Origin: Albibacterium sp963696875
GTDB lineage: Bacteria > Bacteroidota > Bacteroidia > Sphingobacteriales > Sphingobacteriaceae
DNA: 64,000 nucleotides
Direction: 5' to 3'
NCBI GenBank assembly: GCA_963696875.1
Contig: CAVOLQ010000001.1
Span: 310,001-374,000 of the forward strand
The first letter of the stretch is position 1. Each line of letters opens with the position of its first letter. The notes below the pieces were generated by a model that saw only the letters and a program-made list of their open reading frames with translations, did no database searches and was not told where the DNA came from. Both the position numbers and the translations under genes were made by a program. Below are positions 43,072 to 52,370 of this stretch, piece after piece.

Positions 43072-44637
43072 CTAATTAACAAACTCCTGGTTCAAAAATG
43101 TATTCTGCTTGATAGGCTCCGAAAAGTAAATCTCCTGAAAGCTCATGGTGCGTATAGGGTCAACCTTTCTGAAAAACTTGGACGGTACAACATCCTCTAG
43201 TCCCTGAAAACCACATGCCTCCATAATTTCTAGCGTCGCACGGATTGTGTTTTTATGAAATTGAGATACTCGAACTTTTTTGTCTGCCACATTTACTCCT
43301 CCATACAATTTGGGATTTTGAGTAGCAATTCCTACTGGACAGGTATCTTCATTGCATTTTAACGCCTGAACGCATCCTAAGGCGAACATCATCCCCCTTG
43401 CGCTGTAACAGGCATCTGCTCCTAATGAGATCGCTTTCAGAATATCAAATCCGGTGATAATTTTACCAGCAGCTAAGATTTTAATGTGCTTTTTTATGCC
43501 GTATTCTCTTAATGTATTGGCCACAAAAGTTAAAGATTCATACAAAGGCATCCCGATGTTGTCGGTAAATTCAAGCGGGGAAGCCCCCGTTCCACCTTCA
43601 GAACCATCTATGGTGATAAAGTCAGGGTAGATTTCTGTCATGACCATGGCATCACAAATGGAAGTAAACTCATTTTTATCACCGATACAAATTTTAAAAC
43701 CAACGGGTTTGTAGTCTGATAATTGACGAAGCTTTCCCACAAACTGCATCATCTCTGTTGGATTAGAAAAGGCTTTGTGAGCAGGCGGAGATGCTACTGT
43801 TGTTCCAGGAGTAACGTGACGGATTGCAGCAATCTCGGCTGTGTTTTTCGCAGCCGGTAAAATTCCACCATGACCAGGTTTTGCGCCTTGAGATAGTTTT
43901 AGTTCAATCATTTTAACTTCCTTTTTACTTGCATTCAATGCAAAAGTATCCGGAGCAAAAGTTCCATCATCATTTCGACAACCAAAATAACCCGTACCGA
44001 TTTGCCAAATTAAATCTCCACCTTGTAAATGGTATTCACTTATTCCACCCTCCCCTGTATTATGTGCAAAATTACCAAGCATCGCACCTTTATTCAAGGA
44101 GGTAATCGCTGTTTTACTTAACGCCCCATAGCTCATTGCACTAATGTTCAAGATGCTCAAGTCGTATGGGTGCTTGCATCCTTTGTTTCCCACAATCACT
44201 CGTAAGTCCTTTTGCGAAAGCTTAGCAGGAAACACGGAATGAGCCACCCATTCGTTCCCCGGTGCGTTCGGATCACTTTGCATACCAAAAGCCACCGTTT
44301 CCAATACGTTTTTCGCACGTTGATATACGATTGACCGCTGCCTACGGTTAAAGGGGGTGCCGTCGGTATCCGACTCCCAAAAATACTGACGCAATTCTGG
44401 GCGAATCGATTCAAATAAATACCTGAATAGACCGACTACAGGATAATTTCTTAAGATTGAATGTTTTTTCTGCAATGCATGCTTGACTCCGGTAATGGCT
44501 AAAGTAAGGGTAACGGGCAAAAGATAAAGCCAATTTAAGGTCGATGTAATGCTTAATAAAATAACAAGTAGGTTTAAAGAAAATATCGCTAAAAGTATAC
44601 TTACTCTTACCGATACTAACGTTTTAGACCGTGCCAT
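43072..44637 (-). CDS. FMN-binding glutamate synthase (GltB-like) domain protein with membrane anchor
   Basis: The 521-residue protein has two N-terminal transmembrane segments (residues ~10-50), then a GltB FMN/Fe-S barrel: SAMSYGALSKTAI, NTGEGGISEYH, KPGHGGILPAAKNT, IDGSEGGTGASP and the cluster cysteines CNEDTCPVGIA. It lacks the glutamine amidotransferase domain of true glutamate synthase. Such stand-alone anchored GltB-like proteins are common in Bacteroidota and their reaction is not established. A TATCTTTG box lies 31 bases upstream. Confidence 0.9.
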   Translation of the reverse strand: MARSKTLVSVRVSILLAIFSLNLLVILLSITSTLNWLYLLPVTLTLAITGVKHALQKKHSILRNYPVVGLFRYLFESIRPELRQYFWESDTDGTPFNRRQRSIVYQRAKNVLETVAFGMQSDPNAPGNEWVAHSVFPAKLSQKDLRVIVGNKGCKHPYDLSILNISAMSYGALSKTAITSLNKGAMLGNFAHNTGEGGISEYHLQGGDLIWQIGTGYFGCRNDDGTFAPDTFALNASKKEVKMIELKLSQGAKPGHGGILPAAKNTAEIAAIRHVTPGTTVASPPAHKAFSNPTEMMQFVGKLRQLSDYKPVGFKICIGDKNEFTSICDAMVMTEIYPDFITIDGSEGGTGASPLEFTDNIGMPLYESLTFVANTLREYGIKKHIKILAAGKIITGFDILKAISLGADACYSARGMMFALGCVQALKCNEDTCPVGIATQNPKLYGGVNVADKKVRVSQFHKNTIRATLEIMEACGFQGLEDVVPSKFFRKVDPIRTMSFQEIYFSEPIKQNTFLNQEFVN

Positions 44638-44668
44638 AGAGATAGATTTATAGGTTATAATTAGAGTA

Positions 44669-44676
44669 CAAAGATA
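44669..44676 (-). promoter_or_regulatory. -7 box TATCTTTG of the GltB-like gene
   Basis: CAAAGATA on the plus strand reads TATCTTTG on the minus strand, giving a leader of about 25 bases. Confidence 0.55.
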
Positions 44677-44879
44677 AGGAACCTTATGATAGGAAAAAAG
44701 AACATTGGTCAGGACTGAATCATTTAAATCCGTAGCTCATATCTTTGTAAATAATAACGATATTTGACTGAATTAGATTGCAATAGGGGTACTTTCGTGC
44801 CAGTTTTCTATCAAATAATCATTGCTAAAATCTTGGATACCAAAAGCGACCTTGGGATCGGGATTATATCAGACTGGTT

Positions 44880-45317
44880 TTAATGATCTCTTTCTGCTTC
44901 ACCCTTAGTTACTGTTATAGGGATGTCTTCTGTTCCCGCATAAAAGACGATGATTTCTGCAGGCGAGTTTCCTTTATTTTCGCCGTAATGATAAGTGTTA
45001 ACCAGTTCAACTAATGCATCACCAGCTTTTAGGTTCAATGTGTTGTTTTGCTCATCAACCACAGTTAGTTCTCCCTTCGTTAGTACGCCTGCATTGATGA
45101 CCAGGTGCTTGTGAATATTCAATTTAGAACGTGGAGGGATCGTTATTCTTAAGACAGTTACCTTAGGTTTTCCTTCTGGGTAATTAGGTAAGTCTGCACC
45201 ATTCCAGCTTTTGCTTGTTTCCAACAACGTGGTTACTTCTATCTTAGGGGATTCGCTTTTTTTAAAAGCAAGAAAAAAGAAAATGGCCGCGCAGCATACT
45301 ATAATATTTCGTTTCAT
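44880..45317 (-). CDS. exported cupin-domain protein
   Basis: The 145-residue protein has an N-terminal hydrophobic segment (residues 4-18, possibly a signal anchor) and one cupin beta-barrel: LRITIPPRSKLNIHKH, GVLTKGELTVVDEQ, LKAGDALVELVNTYHYGENKG. The His residues in HKH and YHYGENKG could bind a metal as in other cupins. Function is unknown. It is on the same strand as, and about 100 bases downstream of, the outer-membrane protein gene. Confidence 0.8.
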   Translation of the reverse strand: MKRNIIVCCAAIFFFLAFKKSESPKIEVTTLLETSKSWNGADLPNYPEGKPKVTVLRITIPPRSKLNIHKHLVINAGVLTKGELTVVDEQNNTLNLKAGDALVELVNTYHYGENKGNSPAEIIVFYAGTEDIPITVTKGEAERDH

Positions 45318-45416
45318 CCTACTAAGTTGTTAAGTGAGCAATCAAGAGTTTAGTCAAATCAGTTTGTCAATTTTGCGACTTTTTCATGGCTTAGATACAC
45401 AGAATTTTAGTTTGCG

Positions 45417-46190
45417 TTAAAACCGAAAACCCAAAGCGACGCCAGATCTAGCTCCTCCCCAAGGCCCTTTGATGTCAAGACGCGCGCCCGTTGAGTTTAC
45501 CTCGAGTTTTTCTACGAAAGAGACATCGTCAAGGTCAGAGAGAGCTTGCCTTAAACCAGCTTGTTCTTCAGAAGAAAGGGATTTAGTTCCAGTAATGTCG
45601 CCATTTGAAGTTCCATAGTGAGGGCCTAAAATCCACCAATCTAAGTAGACAAGTTTAGATAGTCGCCACTGTGCACCAAACATTACTCCACCCGTAAGGG
45701 TTGAAATTTTGCCATCAAGAGGAATGGTATCTTCGATTTGACCGTTTAATGGATGTTCATATTCGAAATTGTAAGGCATTTTTACCGTATAGTTTGCAAT
45801 CCTAGTGAACGGGGCAATATAAAATCCTCTAAAAGCGCTCTGGCCCATATAAAAGCGTACTTCAGGAGTAATTGCAAAGTTGCCCGTTTTAAGATTTTCA
45901 AAATGCTTCCAAGCTTCACCATCGTCAACAAGGCTTTCTATTGTGGACTTTAACGGAAGGTTACCTTCCGGCATCAGTCGGAAACCAAGTGCAACAGATA
46001 CCTTTTGAGCAACAGCCCTTTCGTATTGAAAAGAAAAATTGCCAATAGGTAGGGCAGCGGCATTAATTTTGATGAGGTTTAAACCTAAATCGAATTCGTC
46101 TCTAGTGGATTTTTTGTTCTGACTAAAACTGGTATTTAAGCCAATAAAAAAGAGAACAAATGACAGCAAAAAAGTAAAAGTATTTTTCAT
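45417..46190 (-). CDS. DUF3575-like outer-membrane beta-barrel protein
   Basis: This 257-residue protein has a signal peptide (MKNTFTFLLSFVLFFIGLNTSFSQ) and an early conserved KINAAALPIGNFSFQYERAV, which is how DUF3575 outer-membrane proteins begin. Alternating amphipathic strands continue to a C-terminal aromatic residue (GVALGFRF), the beta-barrel insertion signal. Its role is unknown. It lies directly downstream of the sigma/anti-sigma pair on the same strand, so it may belong to their regulon, which is inference. Confidence 0.8.
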   Translation of the reverse strand: MKNTFTFLLSFVLFFIGLNTSFSQNKKSTRDEFDLGLNLIKINAAALPIGNFSFQYERAVAQKVSVALGFRLMPEGNLPLKSTIESLVDDGEAWKHFENLKTGNFAITPEVRFYMGQSAFRGFYIAPFTRIANYTVKMPYNFEYEHPLNGQIEDTIPLDGKISTLTGGVMFGAQWRLSKLVYLDWWILGPHYGTSNGDITGTKSLSSEEQAGLRQALSDLDDVSFVEKLEVNSTGARLDIKGPWGGARSGVALGFRF

Positions 46191-46293
46191 AAAGAGTTAT
46201 TTTTTTCTGTTGGCGTAAATATGATGTGAATTTCAAAAATAAAATCACCATTTCCAAGTTGTTAGAAAAAATATTATTGAATTGAAATAAATG

Positions 46294-46926
46294 TCAGAAT
46301 TTTACGACGAGAACCCCGGAGGTGCCATTCCATTGCGGACCGTTTTGGATTAGGCGAATGGTTTCATTTGTGGCTTCGTTGCTGCTTGAAGAAATTACTT
46401 TAATAGATGCAGCCCGATTGTCTATTATTTCAAAAGCAAGCTCAACCTTTTCACCTATTAATTTTTCCTTACTATTAATTCGTAAATAGTGGTTATAGTC
46501 ATTCCAACCGATCGCGGGTTCCAAATTTCCGCTAATAACATTCGTCTCGATCTCTGGCTGTAGATTAACAGAGACTTCCTTTAATTCTGATTGTTGATTA
46601 GTAGATTTTATGGGGAAATTGATCATCCAAAAAAGTATGCAAACCACGATGAAAAGTAAACCCGCAATACTTGCAATTGCTAAGCGTTGCCTGCCAAAAT
46701 AGAAATGATTCCGTTCTTCATATTGGTGAGCAATTCTTTTTTTAAGACGTTGTTGAAGTATACTCAGTTCATTGTTGTCAATTGTTTTTGAAGATTCAAA
46801 ACCATCTATGGCATCTTGGAGCATTGGGTCTGTTAAAGCATCTAATTCGAGTTGATGCATTTCCTTCTTGCTCAGATCGCCGGCTAAATATTGTTGTATG
46901 CTATTGATGTCGTAATATTTATCCAT
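46294..46926 (-). CDS. putative membrane anti-sigma factor
   Basis: The 210-residue protein has an N-terminal cytoplasmic domain (QYLAGDLSKKEMHQLELDALTDPMLQDAIDGFE), one transmembrane segment near 84-105 (LAIASIAGLLFIVVCILFWM) and a periplasmic C-terminal domain. This is the usual anti-sigma-like protein paired with ECF sigma factors in Sphingobacteriaceae. Its start overlaps the sigma gene by eight bases, so both are translated together. Confidence 0.82.
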   Translation of the reverse strand: MDKYYDINSIQQYLAGDLSKKEMHQLELDALTDPMLQDAIDGFESSKTIDNNELSILQQRLKKRIAHQYEERNHFYFGRQRLAIASIAGLLFIVVCILFWMINFPIKSTNQQSELKEVSVNLQPEIETNVISGNLEPAIGWNDYNHYLRINSKEKLIGEKVELAFEIIDNRAASIKVISSSSNEATNETIRLIQNGPQWNGTSGVLVVKF

Positions 46927-47485
46927 GATTCTTTTCCATACAAATTTTCAAATTTCTTCGCCCATTCTGAATATAGCTTTTTACCTTTTTTATATCAAAG
47001 CCTGTAATTTCAGCGATATCCTTATAGCACCTCTCTTCGAGATAGAATAAACGTACAGACTGTTGTTGTTCTGGGTTTAATTCTCCAATGCATTTTTCTA
47101 ATAGTTGGAACTTCTCTTCTTCTATCTCTTTGTCGATATCTTGATGCGGAATTTGCGCTGATTCCATAAAATTTTCATCGATCAGAACAATATCTTTACC
47201 AGTAGCACGCAGCTGCATTAGGCAATGGTTTTTAGCAACCGAATATAGCCAGCTTTTGAAATTCTCTACGCGATGGACCCTTAACTTTTTAATCAATGAT
47301 TCAAAGATTTGCATCACCGCATCTTCACTTTTTGACTGATCTTTTAAATACTTAAGGCACAGGCCATAAACCAGATGCATATAGGGTTCATATAGTCTCC
47401 CCAATAGCTCAAGATTCCCACTCCGGTAATAGTCCGATAGTAGGTCTGCTTCCTTCTCTTTTGAATATTTTATTGGGGTTTTCAA
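46919..47485 (-). CDS. RNA polymerase ECF sigma factor
   Basis: The 188-residue protein has region 2 (YGLCLKYLKDQSKSEDAVMQIFESL, then FKSWLYSVAKNHCLMQLR) and region 4 (LNPEQQQSVRLFYLEERCYKDIAEITGFDIKKVKSYIQNGRRNL is the stretch; the helix-turn-helix is DIAEITGFDIKKVKSYI). It contains no region 3, as expected of ECF type. It is coupled to the anti-sigma gene downstream. Confidence 0.93.
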   Translation of the reverse strand: MKTPIKYSKEKEADLLSDYYRSGNLELLGRLYEPYMHLVYGLCLKYLKDQSKSEDAVMQIFESLIKKLRVHRVENFKSWLYSVAKNHCLMQLRATGKDIVLIDENFMESAQIPHQDIDKEIEEEKFQLLEKCIGELNPEQQQSVRLFYLEERCYKDIAEITGFDIKKVKSYIQNGRRNLKICMEKNHG

Positions 47486-47561
47486 GACTTAAAGATACAT
47501 AATTTTTGCAGCAATTCGTTTCCTTGCGTGAAGAACAAAAAAAAGCTGTATTTTCGTAGCA

Positions 47562-48044
47562 ATGGAAATAAATGGTATGGAAATAACCCCAGATATGTAC
47601 TGGGTAATGATATTAGCGGGCTTGGTGAGTCTAGGGGTTCGGTTTTTTTATTGCAACACAGTCCGTAAAACCTTGGAACTTATCGCCGAAGAAAATCGGC
47701 ATATGAGACCAAGGGAGGCCTGGCTGGCAATGATTCCCATTTTTACCATCTATTGGAATTTTAAAATAGCAGAAAGGCTAGCAAACTCGCTTACTAACGA
47801 GTTTTATGATCGAAAAATTGCTGAAGAAGAGAACCCAGGACAAGCTGTCGGCTATTCTTACTCAATTTTATTTGCACTGGGATATATCCCGATAACATCA
47901 GGTTTTATTTTTGCAATGGGCCTGTTTAGTTTTATATTTTTTATTCGCTATTGGTTAAAAATCAGTAAATTTAAGACTCTTTTAGAGGAACATAATAGAT
48001 TTAAAGAACTTAATACATCAACGGAGAATAAGAATGAATCTTAA
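47562..48044 (+). CDS. integral membrane protein of unknown function
   Basis: The 160-residue protein has three to four hydrophobic segments (about 13-30, 55-70, 102-117 and 118-132) with an aromatic, basic cytoplasmic pattern (MIPIFTIYWNFKIAERLANSL) that loosely resembles DUF4328 proteins. I do not recognise a function. It heads an operon, since the Nif3 gene overlaps its end by 11 bases. TATTTTCG, one base off the -7 consensus, ends five bases before its ATG. Confidence 0.75.
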   Translation: MEINGMEITPDMYWVMILAGLVSLGVRFFYCNTVRKTLELIAEENRHMRPREAWLAMIPIFTIYWNFKIAERLANSLTNEFYDRKIAEEENPGQAVGYSYSILFALGYIPITSGFIFAMGLFSFIFFIRYWLKISKFKTLLEEHNRFKELNTSTENKNES

Positions 48045-49131
48045 TATATTGACTTCTTATTTAGAGAGTTTAGCTCCCTTAGCTTGGCAGGAAGATTACG
48101 ATAATTCGGGATTAATTGTTGGAGATCCTTTTCAAGAGATCCGGAGCGCGCTTATCTCTTTAGATTGTACAGAGGAGGTTGTGGATGAGGCTGTTCGGTT
48201 AGGCTGCAATTTGATAGTTTCTCACCATCCAGTTATTTTCAAGGGCTTGAAGCGACTAAATGGGAATAATTATGTGGAGAGGGTTGTCGTGAAGGCTATC
48301 AAAAATGATATTGCCATCTATGCTATACATACAAATTTGGATAACGTTCTCCAGGGCGTAAATGGGAAAATTGCAGAAAAGCTTGGTCTTGAAAATACCG
48401 AAATTCTTTCTCCAAAGACCGGGCTGATAAAGCAATTAGTAGTATATGTTCCTGAAAAACATGCCGATAATTTGCGAAAGGCCTTGTTCGAATCGGGTGC
48501 CGGAGAAATTGGAAATTACAGGGAATGCAGTTTCAATAATTCGGGTATAGGGACCTTTACGCCCAGTGCTGCGTCAAATCCATATTCGGGGGAAATTGAA
48601 AAGCAGTATCAGGGAAAGGAAACCCGAGTCGAAGTAATATACCCAAAGCAATTGGAAGGACGAATCCTTAAGGCAATGGTAGAAAATCATCCCTATGAAG
48701 AAGTAGCACATAGTATTCTTCAAATGGATAATACACATCAAGGGGTTGGGTCAGGAATAATAGGGCAGTTAAAAAACCAGCTTAATGAATTGGAGTTTCT
48801 TGCTTTTGTAAAGGAAAAATTGCGAACTCAGGTTGTTCGACATAGTCCTTTGCTAAATAAGGGGGTAAGGCGTGTGGCAATTTGTGGAGGTGCAGGTAGC
48901 TTTCTGCTGAAGAACGCAATCCATTCTGGCGCTGATGTTTTCATTTCAAGTGACCTTAAATACAATGAGTTTTTTGACGCTGAGAATAAAATTTTGATAA
49001 ATGATATCGGACACTTTGAAAGTGAGCAGTTTACACAAGAATTATTGTTGGAAATAATTCAGAAAAAATTCCCTAACTTTGCAGTCCGTTTAACTGAAGT
49101 GAACACAAACCCAATAAACTATTATTTTTAA
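48034..49131 (+). CDS. Nif3-like dinuclear metal centre protein
   Basis: The 365-residue protein belongs to the NIF3/YbgI family of hexameric rings with a two-metal site. Metal-ligand blocks are SHHPVIFKGL, HTNLDNV and the C-terminal GHFESEQ. A middle region (~130-235, LIKQLVVYVPEKHADNLRKAL to VENHPYEEVAH) is the PII/CutA1-like insert of the long form. The function is not settled; GTP cyclohydrolase-type activity is annotated by homology only. It shares TAATG with the next gene, so the two are coupled. Confidence 0.93.
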   Translation: MNLNILTSYLESLAPLAWQEDYDNSGLIVGDPFQEIRSALISLDCTEEVVDEAVRLGCNLIVSHHPVIFKGLKRLNGNNYVERVVVKAIKNDIAIYAIHTNLDNVLQGVNGKIAEKLGLENTEILSPKTGLIKQLVVYVPEKHADNLRKALFESGAGEIGNYRECSFNNSGIGTFTPSAASNPYSGEIEKQYQGKETRVEVIYPKQLEGRILKAMVENHPYEEVAHSILQMDNTHQGVGSGIIGQLKNQLNELEFLAFVKEKLRTQVVRHSPLLNKGVRRVAICGGAGSFLLKNAIHSGADVFISSDLKYNEFFDAENKILINDIGHFESEQFTQELLLEIIQKKFPNFAVRLTEVNTNPINYYF

Positions 49132-49868
49132 TGGAAAAAACTGTAGAACAGAAGTTGCAGGCCTTATGGAATTTGCAAACTATACATACCCAAATCGATA
49201 AAATTCACCAAGTTCGTGGAGAGTTGCCTATTGAAGTAGCCGATCTTGAAGATGAGGTCGCTGGCTTAGAAACACGTATTGAAAAGATCAGAACTGAATT
49301 AGACGAAAAGGAGGATGCAATTGTTGTTCGTAAGAACATGATTAAAGACGCTCAAGCAGCAATTAAGAAATACGAGATTCAGCTTAATGAAGTCAAAAAT
49401 AATCGTGAATTTGACGCCATCAATAAAGAGATAGAGATCCAGGGCTTAGAAATTCAGGTTTGTGAGAAAAAAATCCGCGAAATCGAATACGATATTCAGA
49501 TCAAAACTGATGTTTATGAAAAAACACAGGTAGAACTTGACTCTCGGAAACAAGATTTAGAAAGTAAGGAAGAGGAATTAGCTAATATTGTTCAGGAAAC
49601 TGAGAAAGACGAAAAGAACCTCTTAACAAAGGTTGAAAAAGCAGAATCGAAGATTGAAGAGCGATTACTAATAGCTTACAAACGTTTGCGCAAGAATGCA
49701 GTAAATGGCCTGGCGGTGGTTACAATTGATCGTGATTCTTGCTCCGGTTGCTTTAATCAAATACCTCCTCAACGTCAGCTTGATATTCGTCAACGTAAGA
49801 AAATCATTGTTTGCGAGCATTGTGGCCGTATTTTAGTAGACGAAGCTTTTGCTGACGATTCTCAATAG
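49131..49868 (+). CDS. coiled-coil protein with C4-type zinc ribbon
   Basis: The 245-residue protein is a long coiled-coil hairpin (residues ~10-175, rich in Glu/Lys heptads) ending in a zinc ribbon with CSGC and CEHC cysteine pairs. This is the CT398/CdsZ (zf-RING_7) family, found widely in bacteria and often beside nif3 genes. The role is unclear; nucleic acid or secretion roles have been proposed for relatives. The start overlaps the nif3 stop (TAATG). Confidence 0.9.
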   Translation: MEKTVEQKLQALWNLQTIHTQIDKIHQVRGELPIEVADLEDEVAGLETRIEKIRTELDEKEDAIVVRKNMIKDAQAAIKKYEIQLNEVKNNREFDAINKEIEIQGLEIQVCEKKIREIEYDIQIKTDVYEKTQVELDSRKQDLESKEEELANIVQETEKDEKNLLTKVEKAESKIEERLLIAYKRLRKNAVNGLAVVTIDRDSCSGCFNQIPPQRQLDIRQRKKIIVCEHCGRILVDEAFADDSQ

Positions 49869-49936
49869 TAAGGAAGACCTTTTTAATATTGTGCAAACAC
49901 AATGTATTTATGCACAACTTAATTTAATACGATTGG

Positions 49937-51190
49937 ATGGAGCTAACTGAAAACATAAATTTTTCTGTAAGTGAGCGTTTTTTGCGATATGTTAAAATCG
50001 ACACTCAGTCCGATCCGTATTCTACTTCTTTCCCATCGACTGAAAAACAAAAGGATTTAGCGAAAATATTAGTACAAGAGCTGCTTGATCTGGGCATTGA
50101 AGATGCCCAGATGGATGAGCACGGCTATGTAATGGCGACAGTGCCTTCTAACTCGACAAAGGCAGTTCCAGTAATTTGCTTTTGTGCACATATGGATACT
50201 TCTCCAGATTGTAGCGGAAAAGATGTTAAGCCGATAATTCATAAAAACTATCAGGGGGGAAACATTGTCCTTCCTAATGATCCAAGTCAGGTCTTAAATC
50301 CCACGAATCATCCGGATTTAGCATATCAATTTGGAAATGATATTATCACAGCAAGTGGCGAGACCTTATTAGGCGCAGATAATAAAGCAGGTGTTGCTGA
50401 AATCATGGATGCGGTACATCAATTGATGGCTCATCCTGAAATAAAACACGGTGAAATCCGTGTTCTCTTTACACCAGATGAAGAAGTGGGTCGCGGAGTA
50501 GAGATGTTGGATATGGTGAAGCTGGGCGCCGACTTTGGTTATACCGTTGACGGAGAAACCTTGGGTTCCATCGAGAATGAAACTTTTTCAGCGGACACAG
50601 TACGAATAGAAATAAATGGAGTAAGTGTGCATCCTGGTTTTGCAAAAGGAAAGATGCAAAACGCACTTAAAATTGCAGCGGAGATTTTAGACTCTTTACC
50701 GAAAGATCGTCTTTCTCCGGAAACTACTTCTGATTATCAAGGTTTCATTCACCCGGTAGGGATGAAAGGAGCTGTAGAGAAGGTTGAATTAGATTTCATT
50801 ATCCGTGATTTTGAAGATCATAAACTTCAAGAATATGAATCGGAATTAGAGGAGATTGTAAAAGACGTGATTTCAAGGTACGAAGAAGTTTCATACACTT
50901 TTACTGTGAAGGAACAATACCGGAACATGAAGAATATTCTATCTAAGTTTCCGGAAGTTACAGAAATAGGAATAGAAGCGATAGAGAGAATTGGAGTAAA
51001 GCCTATTTTAAGAAGCATAAGAGGAGGAACAGATGGTTCACGACTTTCTTTTATGGGTTTGCCATGCCCAAATGTCTTTGCTGGAGAGCATGCATTTCAT
51101 GGAAAGCAGGAATGGGTTTCCGTACAGGATATGCAGAAAGCAGTACTTATGATTTTAAATATTGCACAGATTTGGGAAGAAAGGGCGTGA
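49937..51190 (+). CDS. pepT: peptidase T (tripeptide aminopeptidase)
   Basis: PepT releases the N-terminal residue of tripeptides in the cytoplasm. The 417-residue M20 family protein has the metal site residues HMDTSPD, GADNKAGVAEIM, DEEVGRGVEML and, near the C-terminus, RGGTDGSRLSFMGLPCPNVFAG. A dimerisation domain sits between. The length is close to the 408-410 of known PepT. It stands 68 bases after the zinc-ribbon gene. Confidence 0.96.
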   Translation: MELTENINFSVSERFLRYVKIDTQSDPYSTSFPSTEKQKDLAKILVQELLDLGIEDAQMDEHGYVMATVPSNSTKAVPVICFCAHMDTSPDCSGKDVKPIIHKNYQGGNIVLPNDPSQVLNPTNHPDLAYQFGNDIITASGETLLGADNKAGVAEIMDAVHQLMAHPEIKHGEIRVLFTPDEEVGRGVEMLDMVKLGADFGYTVDGETLGSIENETFSADTVRIEINGVSVHPGFAKGKMQNALKIAAEILDSLPKDRLSPETTSDYQGFIHPVGMKGAVEKVELDFIIRDFEDHKLQEYESELEEIVKDVISRYEEVSYTFTVKEQYRNMKNILSKFPEVTEIGIEAIERIGVKPILRSIRGGTDGSRLSFMGLPCPNVFAGEHAFHGKQEWVSVQDMQKAVLMILNIAQIWEERA

Positions 51191-51244
51191 TTTTTCCCAC
51201 AAAAAGATGAATTGAACTAGGATTAATTTATAATATCGATCATC

Positions 51245-51442
51245 ATGAAAAAACTTGTAAACACCATTTCTCCGTATTTATTATTATTAATGCCCATTTT
51301 TATAGCGCTGGTTATATTATTAGTTAATCCAAATGATGAGGCTCTAGGACGAAGTGTTGAACTTCATGCCGCATTCTTTAAGGTGCCTTATGTTAATTTA
51401 TTTGATATTGTTCTTAGTCTTTTTAAATCCCCAAGTTTATAA
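51245..51442 (+). CDS. small membrane protein (65 aa), uncertain
   Basis: The short ORF encodes one strong transmembrane segment (YLLLLMPIFIALVILLV) followed by a polar stretch and a hydrophobic tail. It ends shortly before a good terminator and is on the same strand as pepT. I do not recognise a family. Gene reality rests on the clean hydrophobic pattern and the position. Confidence 0.5.
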   Translation: MKKLVNTISPYLLLLMPIFIALVILLVNPNDEALGRSVELHAAFFKVPYVNLFDIVLSLFKSPSL

Positions 51443-51485
51443 TGAGAGTTTAATTTCTTGATCTAAAAACAAAGAGTTTATAATA

Positions 51486-51521
51486 AAAAAGCTGCTTAGA
51501 TATTTATCTGAGCAGCTTTTT
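51486..51521. terminator. bidirectional Rho-independent terminator between the pepT unit and sdhB
   Basis: AAAAAGCTGCTTAGATA (51486-51502) pairs with TATCTGAGCAGCTTTTT (51505-51521), with one G-T pair. A-runs and T-runs flank both sides, so it can stop transcription in both directions. Confidence 0.85.
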
Positions 51522-51545
51522 ATTTAAGATAGATTTATCTCACTA

Positions 51546-52316
51546 TTAATGCATTTCCTCTTCTTCTTTAATAATTTTAGCGTTTAAGTATTCTTTATTC
51601 AAGCGAATAATATTACTTAGGTCAATTCCTACCGGACACTCTGCTTCACAGGCACCAGTAAGTGTACAAGAACCAAAACCTTCCTTGTCCATTTGATCAA
51701 CCATGGCTAGTGCACGGTGAACTCGTTCAGCTTGTCCTTGTGGAAATAATGCATATTGCGATACTTTTGCTCCAACAAATAACATAGCCGATGCATTTTT
51801 ACAAGCCGCTACACAAGCACCGCAACCAATACAGGTTGCCGAGTTAAAAGCTTCATCTGCTATTACCTTGGGAATCGGGATTTCATTGGCATCGGGAACA
51901 CCACCGGTATTTACGGACACATAACCACCGGCTTGCTGAATACGATCAAAAGCAGAACGATCAACCGCCAAATCTTTAATTACCGGAAAAGCTGCTGCTC
52001 GCCATGGTTCAATAGCAATGGTTTGCCCATCATGAAAGCTACGCATATGTAATTGGCAGGTCGTAATCGCTTTTTTGGGCCATGTGGTCGTCCGTTTATA
52101 TAAAGAGAACACATTCCGCAAATACCTTCACGACAGTCATGGTCAAAATGGATTGGATCCCTTGCTCTTTACTAAATCTTCATTCACTACATCAAGCATT
52201 TCCAAAAAAGACATATCCGGAGAGATATTTTTTGCTTGGTAGGTTTCAAATTTACCTCGAGTATTTTCATTTTTCTGACGCCATACTTTCAGCGTTAGGT
52301 TCATATTTCCACTCAT
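51546..52316 (-). pseudogene. sdhB: succinate dehydrogenase iron-sulfur subunit, two frameshifts
   Basis: SdhB carries the three Fe-S clusters linking SdhA to the quinone site. The start ATG at 52316 gives MSGNMNLTLKVWRQKNENTR. The frame breaks at the GGG run (CCC at 52159-52161, one G too many), continues as DPIHFDHDCREGICGMCSLY, the 2Fe-2S ligand region, then breaks again in an A6 run (T6 at 52071-52076, one A short of GPKKAITT) and continues to 51546 with CIGCGACVAACK and CEAECPVGIDL. Both breaks lie in homopolymers and the three pieces are family-perfect, so sequencing error is the likeliest explanation. Confidence 0.9.
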
Positions 52317-52370
52317 TGTTTTATTGAGTATGAGTATCAGCCGAAGACGGATTAGTTATCAGATTCTGTA

